Below are positions 12,577-22,680 of a stretch of DNA of 64,000 nt, in pieces; within the stretch, counting starts at the first letter, position 1, and each line of letters opens with the position of its first letter. Both the position numbers and the translations under genes were made by a program. Under the pieces are notes generated by a model. The model was not told where the DNA came from. It saw nothing but the letters and a program-made list of their open reading frames with translations, and searched no databases. Origin of the DNA: Ditibartonella apis (GTDB lineage Bacteria; Pseudomonadota; Alphaproteobacteria; Rhizobiales; Rhizobiaceae); the NCBI RefSeq assembly GCF_001952075.1, contig NZ_LXYU01000002.1:496001-560000 (forward strand), given 5' to 3'.

Positions 12577-14069
12577 TACCTATTTTTATCTTGCGCCGCG
12601 AGAATTTCTTTAACCGCGTCGACCATTTTGTTTTCGTCTACAGTAATTTGTGCCGGACGGCTTTCACGCCACGTTTTATTATCTTCAATCTCGGCCGACA
12701 GGCGTGCCCCCTCAACAAGGTCCTTGATCTGAACCTGGTTTTCGGAGCGTTCTTGAGATCCCTGAATAATAACGCAAGGGGCATGACGGCGATCGGCATA
12801 TTTCATCTGTGCTTTCATGCCCGAACCGCCAACATAAAGTTCGGAACGAATACCGGCGTTACGAAGTTCTGCAACCATATTCTGATAACGTTCAAGCGAA
12901 GTTCGGTCTTTATCCAACACCAAAACGACAACCGGTCCCGATTTTTCATCAAGATCAAGTTTGCCAAGGTTTTTCAACGCCGTCATCAATCTCGAGACAC
13001 CGATTGAAAAACCGGTAGCCGGAACCGGTTCGCTGCGAAAACGCGAGACCAGTCCGTCATATCGTCCACCACCGCCGACCGAACCGAAAACAACTTTTTG
13101 TCCGTCTTCATTGACAACGTCAAACAGCAATTCAACTTCGAAAACCGGCCCTGTATAATATTCAAGCCCACGAACAACAGACGGGTCAATTTTGATCCGT
13201 TTTTCATATCCTGCAGCTGTGAAAAGGGCCAACATATCCTGAAGCTCGTTAACGCCTTCTTTGCCACGGTTGCTCCCAGCTACCACTTTTGAAAGATTAT
13301 CAAGGGTGGCACGGCCATTTTCACCACCGGCATTAATAAAGGATAGAACTTTGGCAATTGCCTCGTCAGAAAGCTCGGCGCCTTTGGTGAAATCACCACT
13401 ATCATCCAGCCGACCTTTGCCGAGAAGAAGTTTCACACCTTCAGGACCGAACTTGTCAAGTTTGTCGATAGCACGAAGAACAGTGAGCCTTTTTCCTGCA
13501 TTATCGTCACCTTGAAGGCCTACAAGCTCCAGCACACCGTCAAGAATTTTACGATTGTTCACCCGAACGACATAATCACCACGATCAATGCCAAGCCGTT
13601 CCATCGTATCAGCCGCCATCATGCAAATTTCGGCATCGGCAGCAACAGTCGGTGTTCCCACTGTATCAGCATCAAACTGCATAAATTGCCGGAAACGCCC
13701 CGGCCCCGGTTTTTCGTTACGGAATACCCAGCCGACACGATAACTGCGATAGGGCTTTGGCAAACTTTCGAAATTTTCAGCAAAATAACGTGCAAGCGGC
13801 GCTGTCAGATCATATCGCAATGACATCCATTGCTCGTCATCATCCTGAATTGAAAACACACCGGCATTCGGACGATCCTGATCCGGCAGGAATTTTCCCA
13901 GCGCATCCGTATATTCAAAAATCGGCGTTTCAACGGCCTCGAACCCGTAAAGCTCGTAGACATTGCGAATGACCGACATCATTTTTTCGGCGGCATGGAG
14001 TTCCGCACTCGTGCGATCAACAAAACCACGAGGAACACGCGCTATCGTTCTTGCCTGTCTATCTGCCAT
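12576..14069 (-). CDS. hisS: Histidyl-tRNA synthetase
   Basis: A class II aminoacyl-tRNA synthetase charging tRNA-His. Motif 2 ([20 protein letters not shown]), the histidine-specific loop [11 protein letters not shown] and motif 3 (GGGGRYDGL followed by GFSIGVSRL) are present. The C-terminal anticodon-binding domain starts near VLVLDKDR. I place the start at ATG 14069 ([11 protein letters not shown]) because AGGAATAAA precedes it; the frame is open 66 bases further upstream but that extension looks non-coding. It is the first gene of the histidine operon and yields 497 residues. Confidence 0.96.
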   Translation of the reverse strand: MADRQARTIARVPRGFVDRTSAELHAAEKMMSVIRNVYELYGFEAVETPIFEYTDALGKFLPDQDRPNAGVFSIQDDDEQWMSLRYDLTAPLARYFAENFESLPKPYRSYRVGWVFRNEKPGPGRFRQFMQFDADTVGTPTVAADAEICMMAADTMERLGIDRGDYVVRVNNRKILDGVLELVGLQGDDNAGKRLTVLRAIDKLDKFGPEGVKLLLGKGRLDDSGDFTKGAELSDEAIAKVLSFINAGGENGRATLDNLSKVVAGSNRGKEGVNELQDMLALFTAAGYEKRIKIDPSVVRGLEYYTGPVFEVELLFDVVNEDGQKVVFGSVGGGGRYDGLVSRFRSEPVPATGFSIGVSRLMTALKNLGKLDLDEKSGPVVVLVLDKDRTSLERYQNMVAELRNAGIRSELYVGGSGMKAQMKYADRRHAPCVIIQGSQERSENQVQIKDLVEGARLSAEIEDNKTWRESRPAQITVDENKMVDAVKEILAAQDKNR

Positions 14070-14393
14070 TTTATTCCTGCCGCTAAAACTACAATTGGAT
14101 TGAAGGATTGCTGGTTTGTAACTCATCCAACACAAAGCAGCAAGCCATGCGTTCTATGCTCGGGAAAGTTTATTTTGATGCATGAATTCGAAAATCTCTT
14201 TCTAGAAATCTTCAATACCGTTGCAATAATTGACATCAGCCGGCCGGATTTTACCATGGCAACAATGCGAAACAACTTGTCCACATATTGTTTTGGCAAT
14301 TGCCCTCTTTAATAGAAGTTGATTATTTCTTTTATCCAAGTCGGTTGCTATCAATTGACTTTGATTAAAGGGTTGCTTCATGGCTGAACAAAA
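14070..14393. other. Divergent intergenic region hisS / secreted protein gene
   Basis: 324 bases between the divergent hisS operon and the gene at 14394; both promoters must lie here. A six-codon frame (14380-14400, MAEQKC) overlaps the start of the next gene and has an AAAGGG seven bases upstream, which could be a leader or chance. Nothing else is recognised. Confidence 0.4.
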
Positions 14394-15185
14394 ATGTTGA
14401 ATTACCGTATTTTATTGCTTGTTTTTGTGTGCATTTTTTCCGTGAGCTGCACGAACTCCAAGAAAAATGACATTAATAGCGATGAAGCTGTTAATTTCTT
14501 CCAGAATACGATTTCCCAAAAAGGTGCGGCCATTGCTGTCAGAGTCGTTTATGAAGGCCGGTTTTGCCAAAGCACAACAATACGCTTGCGACAAATCGTT
14601 GGAGACAGGCTTGACCAGAAAAATTATACAAATGTTTATTCCGGTAGAGATAATTATACAATTGCCGGTTTACCCGATAAAGCGATTTCGCAAACCAAAT
14701 GGATTCTTGGCAAATCGGATAAATGGTTCCTCGGTAAAGTAACCTTTGAGACGATTTCGGAAAAGCTCACCAATAAAACAATTGCGACAGCATTTTCTCC
14801 AATTGCTCCGGGCGATTATATATTGACGGGCCTTGAATGTAATATTGACGCAAATGCTCGTGTCTCGATGGGCGAAAACGGGCACGATACCTTTTTCAGC
14901 GATTTATTTTCCCGTGAGAAGTTACCTGTGGCCGGTGCAAATTTTATCCATATCGACAAAAACGAACTTGTTGATGCCGGTATTCTCGACATAAGACATC
15001 AATCCAGTCACAGTTTTCTGTTCGGCTCCAACACTGGAACAGCAGAAGGAAGCGTGACATCTGCCCGTTTTCAGGATTATTTGAATAGCCATTTTGCAGA
15101 TCTTGCGAAAAAAATTAAATTTACCAGTTTTGAAGTTGAAAAAAGTCTGGCTTCAGCACCACAGGAAAATTCGGGGAAAAAATAA
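14394..15185 (+). CDS. Putative exported protein or lipoprotein of unknown function
   Basis: A 263-residue protein with an N-terminal hydrophobic signal (MLNYRILLLVFVCIFSVSC) and Cys19 at the likely cleavage point. The lipobox is imperfect, because Ser rather than Leu or Val stands three before the cysteine, so it may be a lipoprotein or simply secreted. The rest is a mixed polar sequence without low complexity, including FCQSTTIRLRQIVGD and IAPGDYILTGLEC, which suggests a beta-rich periplasmic domain. I recognise no family. It stands alone, divergent from hisS and convergent with tag. Confidence 0.7.
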   Translation: MLNYRILLLVFVCIFSVSCTNSKKNDINSDEAVNFFQNTISQKGAAIAVRVVYEGRFCQSTTIRLRQIVGDRLDQKNYTNVYSGRDNYTIAGLPDKAISQTKWILGKSDKWFLGKVTFETISEKLTNKTIATAFSPIAPGDYILTGLECNIDANARVSMGENGHDTFFSDLFSREKLPVAGANFIHIDKNELVDAGILDIRHQSSHSFLFGSNTGTAEGSVTSARFQDYLNSHFADLAKKIKFTSFEVEKSLASAPQENSGKK

Positions 15186-15238
15186 GTCCGCTTCAACAAG
15201 AAAATCTGTTATTTCCAACAAGCCGAGACACGCGGCCT

Positions 15239-15835
15239 TTAGCGACAAAAACAACCTTCGATATGGTCGTTGACAATGCCGATGGATTGCATGAACGCGT
15301 AGCATGTCGTCGGGCCGACAAAAGTCCATCCACGTTTTTTCAAATCTTTTGAAAGGCGGATTGATGCCGGCGTTATCGGATTTAATTTAAGCGTTGCATA
15401 GTCGACATGTTCGAACCGTTCGGATTCGGGCGGCTGAAAAGACCAGAAATAATCGGCAAGGCTACCCTTTTCTTCAACAAGTTTACGAGCGCACTTGGCA
15501 TTGTTGACAACCGAGCGGATTTTTCCGATATGGCGGATAATACCGGGATTTTTCAATAGTTCATCTATTTTCTCTTCGTCATAAAAAGCAATTTTGTTAA
15601 AATCGAACCCGTCGAATGAATTGCGAAAATTTTCCCGTTTTCTCAATATTGTCAGCCATGACAAACCGGCCTGAAATCCTTCCAGACAAATTTTCTCGAA
15701 TAAATGGTTGTCGTCATAAACGGGTTTGCCCCATTCATGATCGTGATAGGCTAAATAGAGAGCATCCTCGCCTGCCCATGCACAACGGATTTTCCCGTCA
15801 GCACCAAGCATTAGCCCTTCTGCCAAAGGTTTCAA
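15239..15835 (-). CDS. tag: DNA-3-methyladenine glycosylase I
   Basis: Removes 3-methyladenine from alkylated DNA at the start of base excision repair. The zinc-site residues of the Tag family are visible: Cys in RCAWAGED, His in YHDHEWG, and the C-terminal pair in DHIEGCFC. The helix-hairpin-helix region ([18 protein letters not shown]) and [19 protein letters not shown] match the family. The TTG start at 15835 overlaps the xseA stop (TTGA) and has AGGGGG seven bases upstream; an ATG at 15811 is an alternative. Length is 198 residues. It is translationally coupled to xseA. Confidence 0.94.
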   Translation of the reverse strand: MKPLAEGLMLGADGKIRCAWAGEDALYLAYHDHEWGKPVYDDNHLFEKICLEGFQAGLSWLTILRKRENFRNSFDGFDFNKIAFYDEEKIDELLKNPGIIRHIGKIRSVVNNAKCARKLVEEKGSLADYFWSFQPPESERFEHVDYATLKLNPITPASIRLSKDLKKRGWTFVGPTTCYAFMQSIGIVNDHIEGCFCR

Positions 15836-17403
15836 AACAGATCCCCCTGATTATCATCGTCAGTCGGATGGCGTTTTTGTTTTTTTGCCGGTTGATGAGC
15901 TTTTCCGATTGCCGTTGCGTCAATCGTGTCATCAGAAAATCTGATCTTCAAAAACCCGTTTTCAGGAACTTCACGCGCATTTTTGACAAGCTTTCCTTCT
16001 GTATCAAGGACCAGTGCAAAACCGCGCTCGAGTGTCTTTTCGTAAGAAACTGAGTTTAACAGCCGCGCCGCCATATCAACTTTCTGGCGTTGTTTTTCAA
16101 CGATGAGCACAAAAGCATTCTGAAGCCGCATAAAATAAAACAAACCGGCTTCTTTGGCCTTATCCATAATGGTTTCGGCAAGTCGCGGATTGAAACTCCT
16201 TGTCACCGACAAGAGTTTTTGTCTTTTGCTTATCGTTAATGCAATAAATGCCTGTTCCAGTCGCAAGGCCAAATGGTTTGTCTTTTGGCGATTCTGATTG
16301 ACAAGATTGATAACCAGATGCGGCGAAAGCCCGCGCGCCAACAGATTGAAAACCTGTCTTTTCTTTTCTGTATTGACTGTAAGAGACCGTTCCAACCTGC
16401 TTGCGGCTTCGTCAAAACGCCGACGTGGTAATGCGAGTAATTGGTCTACAGAGGGAAGTGCCCGCACTGCGCTATAAAGTTTTTGCTTGCGAAAATCGAA
16501 TTGGCGAGAAATTCCACCCAACAATCTGGCATAAAGAGAAGCAACACTTGCCTCCAATTCTGCCTTGACGGGAACCGCCATTTCGGCAGCACCGGTTGGC
16601 GTCGGTGCACGCACATCGGCTGCATAATCCACCAATGTCCAGTCGGTCTCGTGGCCGACAGCCGAGATAACCGGAATAAGTGAAGAGGCAACAGCCCGTA
16701 CAACGATTTCATCATTAAAGCCCCATAAGTCCTCAAGACTGCCACCACCGCGCGCAACAATGATAAGATCGGGCTTCGGGATTGGACCGCCGGCTTTCAA
16801 AGTATTAAAGCCTGAAACTGCGGCTGCAACTTCGGCCCCGCAAGTTTCACCCTGAACACGCACCGGCCAAACGATGATATGAAGGGGGAACCGGTCAGAA
16901 ATGCGATGGATAATATCGCGGATGACGGCTCCTGTCGGCGATGTTACAACGCCAATAACCTTGGGCATAAAGGGCAATAATTGTTTGGTGGCAGCATCAA
17001 ACAACCCTTCTGCGGCAAGTTTCTTTTTTCTTGCTTCCAGAAGTGCCATCAAGGCCCCCACGCCCGCCGGCTCCAGATTATCAATCACAATCTGGTATTT
17101 CGATGAACCGGGATAGGTTGTGAGTTTACCTGTCGCAATGACTTCCATTCCTTCTTCGGGAAGGAATTTGAGTTTACCCATAACGCCGCGCCAGATAACC
17201 GCTTCAAGGCGCGCTTTATCGTCTTTTAGCGCAAAATAGGCGTGACCCGATGCATGCGGTCCTCTATATCCGGAAATTTCACCGCGCACACGAACATGGC
17301 CGAAACGGTCCTCGACCGTGCGTTTCAAGGCACCGGATATTTCGGAAACCGTATATTCGACAGCATTGGTTGCAGCACTATTTTCAGCAAAAAAATCACT
17401 CAT
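15832..17403 (-). CDS. xseA: Exodeoxyribonuclease VII large subunit
   Basis: The large catalytic subunit of exonuclease VII, which digests single-stranded DNA in both directions and acts in mismatch repair and damage tolerance. The N-terminal OB-fold ([20 protein letters not shown]), the catalytic core ([49 protein letters not shown]) and the long helical C-terminal region are in order over 523 residues. The small subunit gene xseB is not in the window. tag overlaps its end, forming a two-gene repair operon. Confidence 0.96.
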   Translation of the reverse strand: MSDFFAENSAATNAVEYTVSEISGALKRTVEDRFGHVRVRGEISGYRGPHASGHAYFALKDDKARLEAVIWRGVMGKLKFLPEEGMEVIATGKLTTYPGSSKYQIVIDNLEPAGVGALMALLEARKKKLAAEGLFDAATKQLLPFMPKVIGVVTSPTGAVIRDIIHRISDRFPLHIIVWPVRVQGETCGAEVAAAVSGFNTLKAGGPIPKPDLIIVARGGGSLEDLWGFNDEIVVRAVASSLIPVISAVGHETDWTLVDYAADVRAPTPTGAAEMAVPVKAELEASVASLYARLLGGISRQFDFRKQKLYSAVRALPSVDQLLALPRRRFDEAASRLERSLTVNTEKKRQVFNLLARGLSPHLVINLVNQNRQKTNHLALRLEQAFIALTISKRQKLLSVTRSFNPRLAETIMDKAKEAGLFYFMRLQNAFVLIVEKQRQKVDMAARLLNSVSYEKTLERGFALVLDTEGKLVKNAREVPENGFLKIRFSDDTIDATAIGKAHQPAKKQKRHPTDDDNQGDLF

Positions 17404-17557
17404 ATTTTCACATTATATCAATTGTTCCTGCTAATCCACACCATAGAACAGTGCGATTATTGTAATCTCAGAAAATCATTGTCACTCGCACAGAAAAACG
17501 GGAACTTTTGGACCCCGTTCTGCGTTAAAACCCGAGCTAATTTGCGGAGTAAAGACA

Positions 17558-17680
17558 ATGGGAAAATTACCTGTAGATCATGAACGGGCAAGCGACGTTG
17601 CAAAGGAAGTGACACCACCTTTGAAAGGCGGAACACTTGAAAAGCAAGTAAAAAAAGAAAAACAAACCCAAAAAAGCTAG
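17558..17680 (+). CDS. Small basic protein of unknown function (40 aa)
   Basis: A 40-residue frame MGKLPVDHERASDVAKEVTP followed by a lysine- and glutamine-rich tail ending KQTQKS. A GGAG ribosome site stands about nine bases before the ATG. It is divergent from xseA and has no obvious partner. A stem-loop (GCCTATC at 17715-17721, GATAGGC at 17731-17737) lies downstream but lacks a T run. The family is not recognised; the ribosome site and soluble, charged composition are the only support. Confidence 0.5.
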   Translation: MGKLPVDHERASDVAKEVTPPLKGGTLEKQVKKEKQTQKS

Positions 17681-18061
17681 GCATTATCAAAAGCTGTGAT
17701 AACAAATTTACCTTGCCTATCACACAAATAGATAGGCTTGCCTGTTGGACAAATAGGTAAATTGGCAAAAGGGTGAAAAATCACTATCGCCCGCGGCTTT
17801 TCGCGTTTTGCTGCTCTTTTATGCCGGTTCCACTTCCTTGAGGTGTCCAAGGCTGTTTTACTATGGTTTTATAACGACCATAGATCGTTAGCTTTGGGTA
17901 ATCGGACTTTGTATACATAGCCGCACTTATGTAAAATGCATTAGACAAGTTGCGAATGTCGGGGGGGCTGCTATAGTCTTGAAGCCAAAATGACGAGGAT
18001 TGAACTTTAAACCATTGAAACCTATCTAGGGTTTCATTTTATCATTTTTGAAGGATAGCCA
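17681..18061. other. Intergenic region before the DUF6460 gene
   Basis: 380 bases without a supported gene. It contains the stem-loop at 17715-17737 and, near the right end, a possible promoter for the next gene: TTGCGA at 17950-17955 and TATAGT at 17972-17977, 16 bases apart, preceding an ATG at 18062. Confidence 0.45.
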
Positions 18062-18328
18062 ATGTCGAAGCCGGTCAATTCATTTCTTGGGGATACACCA
18101 GGACGTGTTGTCATAAAGCTACTTGTTTTTTCGATTCTGGTCGGCATTGTCATGACACTTTTGGGCTGGACACCGATGGATGTCGTGTGGAAGATCAGCC
18201 ATTTCTTCACCTCGTTATGGTCAATGGGTTTTGAAGCGTTCGAAAAACTCTTCAATGTGGTGGTCGTGGGCGCTGCAATTGTGATCCCGATATTTATCAT
18301 TATGCGTATCCTGAGCTTGATACGTTAA
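18062..18328 (+). CDS. Small inner-membrane protein, DUF6460-like
   Basis: An 88-residue protein with two membrane segments, about residues 18-36 (VVIKLLVFSILVGIVMTLLG) and 66-86 (VVVVGAAIVIPIFIIMRIL), joined by a short loop rich in Trp and Phe. The opening VNSFLGDTPGRVVIKLL resembles the DUF6460 family of Hyphomicrobiales as I remember it. The function of that family is unknown. AAGGATAGCCA before the ATG is a good ribosome site. It is a single gene with its own likely promoter. Confidence 0.75.
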   Translation: MSKPVNSFLGDTPGRVVIKLLVFSILVGIVMTLLGWTPMDVVWKISHFFTSLWSMGFEAFEKLFNVVVVGAAIVIPIFIIMRILSLIR

Positions 18329-18635
18329 TGGCTTCGGCTCTCAATACATTTAACAACCGGCTTACGGTTGTGTGATAGTATATCATTGATTTAATTATAA
18401 AATTATGTCTTTCAACAAGGCGTGAAATCGCATTTCGGCGATACTAAAGATATAAAAGCCTGAAAAATTGATAGATTGCCCAAGAAATTCCATAAAAGCC
18501 TGATAGGAATTCCAGCCAGTTTATAATTTTCGGTGCATTAATGCGAGTGGTGTGGTGGCTGGCTATTGTTTTTGATAGTCACGAATTTTAAAAGACCCGT
18601 TGTTTTTTGAGCCTGTTGAATTGTTGGGTGATATC
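18329..18635. other. Intergenic region before the CAP-domain gene, no gene seen
   Basis: 307 AT-rich bases. AAAAGCCTGA occurs twice (near 18457 and 18494) inside otherwise unlike sequence. No gene or clear terminator is visible. Confidence 0.4.
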
Positions 18636-19091
18636 GTGCTGACACGTAGAAATTTTTTTGTCCTTTCCGGTGCTTTTATTGTTGGTACAGGCGGCATAAT
18701 TCCAGCTTTTGCCGATAATGAAGACCCGACAAGCCTCATCAATGCATTGCGGGCTCAAAACAATCGTGGCCCTCTCGCACCTGACAGCCAGCTTGAAAAA
18801 ATGGCTCAGGATCAGGCAAATCTTATGGCTGATGCCCAGAGAGTCGCCCACACAATCAGTTCCGGTAATGATTTTGTCACACGTTTGCGCAAATTCGGCA
18901 TTCATGGTGCTGCTGGTGAAAACCTGTGTGCAGGGCGTTCCACCGTTTCTGCTGCCTATAATGTATGGATGAATTCACCCGGTCACAGAAGCAATATGCT
19001 TTACCCGAGCTTCCATTATTATGGACTGGCCAAGGCGACTTCACCTAAACGCCCCAACTATGTTTATTGGGCAATGGAATTCAAACGTTAA
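18636..19091 (+). CDS. Exported CAP-domain (SCP/PR-1-like) protein with Tat-type signal
   Basis: A CAP-superfamily domain protein of 151 residues. From a GTG start at 18636 the N-terminus reads LTRRNFFVLSGAFIVG, a twin-arginine motif (TRRNFF) followed by a hydrophobic core and a cleavage-like PAFADN, so export by the Tat system is likely. The mature part has the CAP signatures: LINALRAQNNRGPL, AHTIS with a histidine, GENLCAG and VWMNSPGHRSNML. The frame is open to a TTG at 18600, but GTG 18636 has GGGTGA upstream and puts the signal at the N-terminus. CAP proteins in bacteria are secreted with mostly unknown roles. It is transcribed alone. Confidence 0.85.
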   Translation: MLTRRNFFVLSGAFIVGTGGIIPAFADNEDPTSLINALRAQNNRGPLAPDSQLEKMAQDQANLMADAQRVAHTISSGNDFVTRLRKFGIHGAAGENLCAGRSTVSAAYNVWMNSPGHRSNMLYPSFHYYGLAKATSPKRPNYVYWAMEFKR

Positions 19092-19315
19092 AGGCCGGAT
19101 TTTTACGGAAAATTCTTCATTTAAAATAGTTTGATCGGGATAAAACGCTGTCGTTTTCAGTGGATGTTTTTGTTTGAAAAATTTCCTGATCGGGGGAGTA
19201 AAAACTTGTTGTATATGCGTTAAAGTCTGCCCTGTTTTCAAACGCTTAACTTTTAAAATGCGTGCTTTTTTAAATTCGACTGTCCTTATCATTACGCGCA
19301 AATTCGGGAAAAATC

Positions 19316-20101
19316 TCAAGGCCTATATTTTACACGTTTCCATTTTTCACGCGTAAACAAATTGATGTAGATGCCCCAAAGGCCGGTTTTCGCGCGTGAA
19401 AAAAACCGCTTCAGCTCACGCCTTAAAGTTTTTGATGCGCGTCGGCCTTGTTTATTGACTTTGTCTATTTGTGTACGGTCAACGGAAAGAGTGCTTTCCA
19501 AGCCTGCCTGCCGGACAATTGCCGGATCAAGTTGCCACATTTCAAAGTGTTCGAATACGTGACATTTCGGATTGAATAAAAAATGGTCAAAAGGAAATGT
19601 TATAATTTTCATCATTGCGCAAAGTTTTTTTGCTGCGGGTTTTGAAACGATATAACCGGCAGCCATAATATGACGGCTTTTGAGCCGCGCAACGCTAAAG
19701 CCGTTTTTCAAGTCCTTTTTCTCGCCGAGCCAAGCCTTTTTGCCATGGGTTTCAATCTTCACAATATCTGCACTTGCAGGAATCCAATCGTCATTATTCA
19801 AAAAGTCGGCGGCTTCTTGCGACAAAGTAACATCATCTTCAAAAATCGCAGCAAAATCATCATCTCCCGCCGCCACTTTTTCGAGCGCCGCTCTATGACT
19901 TAGGAAACAGGCGATTTCCCCGCGTGTAAGCGGGTCGGGCCAAAGCTGGTGCTTTCTGACATCGGCAATGAACTTTTCATCAAGATGAAGTCCGTCTATT
20001 GCAGCAACGCGCGTTAAACCAAGGTTCAACTTCCTGAATATTTTCTCAAGGCGGTCTAATCGGTCTGGTGAACGATCAAGATTGATCACATATAGCTTCA
20101 T
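19316..20101 (-). CDS. Glycosyltransferase family 25 (LPS/LOS type)
   Basis: A 261-residue glycosyltransferase of the LgtB/LpsA type (GT25), which adds a sugar, commonly galactose, to lipooligosaccharide at the inner membrane. The family features are MKLYVINLDRSPDRLDRL at the start, LTRGEIACFLSHRAALE, and AAIFEDDVTLS, whose EDD holds the metal-binding acidic cluster. The C-terminus is basic, suiting membrane attachment. I start at ATG 20101 rather than 39 bases upstream because the family begins there. It is divergent from the helicase gene. Acceptor and donor sugars cannot be read from sequence. Confidence 0.87.
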   Translation of the reverse strand: MKLYVINLDRSPDRLDRLEKIFRKLNLGLTRVAAIDGLHLDEKFIADVRKHQLWPDPLTRGEIACFLSHRAALEKVAAGDDDFAAIFEDDVTLSQEAADFLNNDDWIPASADIVKIETHGKKAWLGEKKDLKNGFSVARLKSRHIMAAGYIVSKPAAKKLCAMMKIITFPFDHFLFNPKCHVFEHFEMWQLDPAIVRQAGLESTLSVDRTQIDKVNKQGRRASKTLRRELKRFFSRAKTGLWGIYINLFTREKWKRVKYRP

Positions 20102-20156
20102 AATGATTCTTAACCGGTAACTTGGCGAATATAGTCGCACATATTAAATAGATTTT

Positions 20157-22661
20157 ATGAACAACGATCAATGCAATTCGGTTCAGCAAGATGAACTTTC
20201 TCTTTTACCTGACCAGTTCAATAACTGGTTTCAGAAAAAGGGGTGGAATTTGCGCCCTCATCAAGCCGAACTTTTAAAACGCTCGAAAAGTGGACAATCA
20301 ACTTTGCTTATTGCCCCGACGGGTGCTGGTAAAACTCTTGCCGGTTTTTTACCTTCTATGGTCGCTCTCTCAAGTACCAAACATCACCACCAGCTTCATA
20401 CACTTTATATTTCGCCGCTTAAAGCCTTGGCTCAGGATATCGAACGCAATTTGAAAACGCCCGTTCAGGAAATGGGACTTGATATTGCAATTGAAACCAG
20501 AACCGGCGATACGCCCCAACACAAAAGACAAAGACAGAAATATATTCCACCTGATATATTGTTGACAACGCCCGAGCAAGTGTCACTGCTTCTATCCTCG
20601 CATGAAGCAGAAAAATTCTTTGGTTCTCTTGATACCGTCATTTTTGATGAACTTCATTCGCTTGTGACATCAAAACGGGGACAATTGCTTTCTCTTGCAC
20701 TTGCCCGTTTAAGAACATTACGCCCTGAATTAAAAACAATCGGCCTTTCGGCCACTGTTTCCGATCCCGATTCCTTGCGGCGTTGGCTGGTAAGCCAGAA
20801 ACAAAAATCGGCAATGGCAGGTCTTGTTACCGTCGAAGGCGGTGCAAAACCTGAAATCAGAATTTTACAAACCGAGGAACATATTCCCTGGGCGGGACAC
20901 TCTGCCCGTTATGCGGTCAAAGACATTCTTGATCTCATCAAAGCGGCGCATACGACATTGATTTTTGTTAATACGCGTTCGCAAGCCGAAATGCTGTTCC
21001 AGGAATTATGGCGCATGAATGAAGACAGTTTACCTATTGCGCTTCACCATGGTTCACTTGATGTCGGTCAACGCCGCAAGGTGGAAGAAGCAATGGCCCT
21101 GAACAAGCTTCGCGCCGTTGTTGCCACTTCGACACTTGATCTTGGCATAGATTGGGGAGACATTGATCTGGTCATCCATGTCGGTGCACCCAAAGGTGCA
21201 AGCAGACTTGCCCAGCGCATCGGCCGCGCCAACCACCGCATGGATGAACCGAGTAAAGCAGTGCTTGTGCCTGCAAACTGCTTTGAAGTTCTCGAATGTC
21301 AGGCTGCACTTGACGCAAATTATATCGGCGCACAGGATAGCCCGCCATTAAGTGAAGGCGCTATCGACGTTCTTGCCCAACATATTCTCGGTATGGCGTG
21401 TGCAGGACCTTTCAATGTCGACGAGCTTTATCAGGAAGTCAAAACTGCAGAACCTTATTCGACACTCAAAAGAAAAATATTTGATGAAACATTGAACTTC
21501 GTTGCAACAGGTGGATATGCCCTTAAAGCTTACGAACAATATGCAAAAATAAGGCTCACGAAAGACGGCCGCTGGCGCGTTTCCAATCCTAGAATTGCCC
21601 AGCAATACCGGCTTAATATGGGAACCATTATCGAAGCTGCCGAACTCAATGTAAGGCTTGTCAAAGCCGGCAATGGCAGTGCAATGCGCGGTGGCCGAAT
21701 GTTGGGACGCATCGAGGAGAGTTTTCTCGAAAGCTTGACAAAAGGTGATACATTCATTTTTGCGGGTCATGTTCTTTGTTTTGAAGGTATTCGTGAAAAC
21801 GAATGTTATGTGAGCTTGTCGAAAAAACTCGAAGCCCGTGTTCCAAGCTATATGGGGGGGCGTTTTCCGCTTTCGACATATCTTGCCGACAGGTTGCGCA
21901 AAATGCTCGCAAATCCGAAAGAATGGCATGTTTTGCCCGAGCAGGTGCAAAAGTGGCTGAGCCAACAAAAAATCTCGTCCATTCTGCCTGATACCAATCA
22001 ATTATTGATCGAAACATTCAATGAAAAAAATCGGTCTTTTCTGGTTGCCTATCCATTCGAGGGGCGCCTTGCCCATCAAACACTTGGAATGTTGTTGACA
22101 CGAAGGCTCGAAAGGGCCGGTTTGAAGCCTGTCGGTTTTGTCGCCACCGATTATTCCATCGGTCTTTGGACACTTGACGACATTGGCGAGGCAATAAAAG
22201 CCGGAAGTTTATCGTTGAAAGACCTCTTTTCCGAAGACATGTTGGGCGATGATCTGGAGGCATGGCTTGATGAAAGCTTTCTGCTCAAACGGTCTTTCCG
22301 TAATTGCGCAATGATTGCCGGTTTGATTAACCGGCGTCATCCGGGGCAAGAAAAAACCGGAAGGCAAGTGACTGTCTCCACCGACCTTATTTTTGACGTT
22401 TTGAGAACGCATGAACCACATCATATTCTGCTTCAGGCAACAAGGCAGGAAGCGGCTCGAGGGCTTTTAGACATCAAGAGGCTGGGTGATATGTTGAAAC
22501 GAATAAAAAATCATATTATCCATCGGCCGATTAAAAAGATGTCGCCGCTTGCGCTTCCGGTCATGCTTGAAATAGGAAAAGAAATGATTCCGGGAAGTGC
22601 AGAAGACAATATATTGATGGAAGCGGCAGAAGACTTGATCCATACAGTTCTTGAAAACTGA
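20157..22661 (+). CDS. DNA-ligase-associated DEXH-box helicase (Lhr-like)
   Basis: An 834-residue superfamily 2 helicase of the Lhr type. Walker A is APTGAGKTLAG, the DEXH box is VIFDELHSL, motif III is GLSATVSDP, and the C-terminal RecA domain has ALHHGSLD and AQRIGRANHR. A helicase-associated domain follows, ending near residue 800. It resembles the shorter Lhr group that is encoded with the PdeM nuclease in a DNA damage module. The next gene starts 20 bases after its stop and is exactly that nuclease. The ATP-dependent ligase and exonuclease genes that complete the four-gene module are not in the window. Confidence 0.9.
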   Translation: MNNDQCNSVQQDELSLLPDQFNNWFQKKGWNLRPHQAELLKRSKSGQSTLLIAPTGAGKTLAGFLPSMVALSSTKHHHQLHTLYISPLKALAQDIERNLKTPVQEMGLDIAIETRTGDTPQHKRQRQKYIPPDILLTTPEQVSLLLSSHEAEKFFGSLDTVIFDELHSLVTSKRGQLLSLALARLRTLRPELKTIGLSATVSDPDSLRRWLVSQKQKSAMAGLVTVEGGAKPEIRILQTEEHIPWAGHSARYAVKDILDLIKAAHTTLIFVNTRSQAEMLFQELWRMNEDSLPIALHHGSLDVGQRRKVEEAMALNKLRAVVATSTLDLGIDWGDIDLVIHVGAPKGASRLAQRIGRANHRMDEPSKAVLVPANCFEVLECQAALDANYIGAQDSPPLSEGAIDVLAQHILGMACAGPFNVDELYQEVKTAEPYSTLKRKIFDETLNFVATGGYALKAYEQYAKIRLTKDGRWRVSNPRIAQQYRLNMGTIIEAAELNVRLVKAGNGSAMRGGRMLGRIEESFLESLTKGDTFIFAGHVLCFEGIRENECYVSLSKKLEARVPSYMGGRFPLSTYLADRLRKMLANPKEWHVLPEQVQKWLSQQKISSILPDTNQLLIETFNEKNRSFLVAYPFEGRLAHQTLGMLLTRRLERAGLKPVGFVATDYSIGLWTLDDIGEAIKAGSLSLKDLFSEDMLGDDLEAWLDESFLLKRSFRNCAMIAGLINRRHPGQEKTGRQVTVSTDLIFDVLRTHEPHHILLQATRQEAARGLLDIKRLGDMLKRIKNHIIHRPIKKMSPLALPVMLEIGKEMIPGSAEDNILMEAAEDLIHTVLEN

Positions 22662-22680
22662 AACAGGCTTTTTGGTGGAT

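Noticed and set aside
14380..14400. Six-codon MAEQKC frame overlapping the start of the secreted-protein gene
   Set aside because: Too short to support without conservation; mentioned in the intergenic entry only.
21348..22001. 217-codon minus-strand frame inside the helicase
   Set aside because: Antisense to the helicase and without family features.
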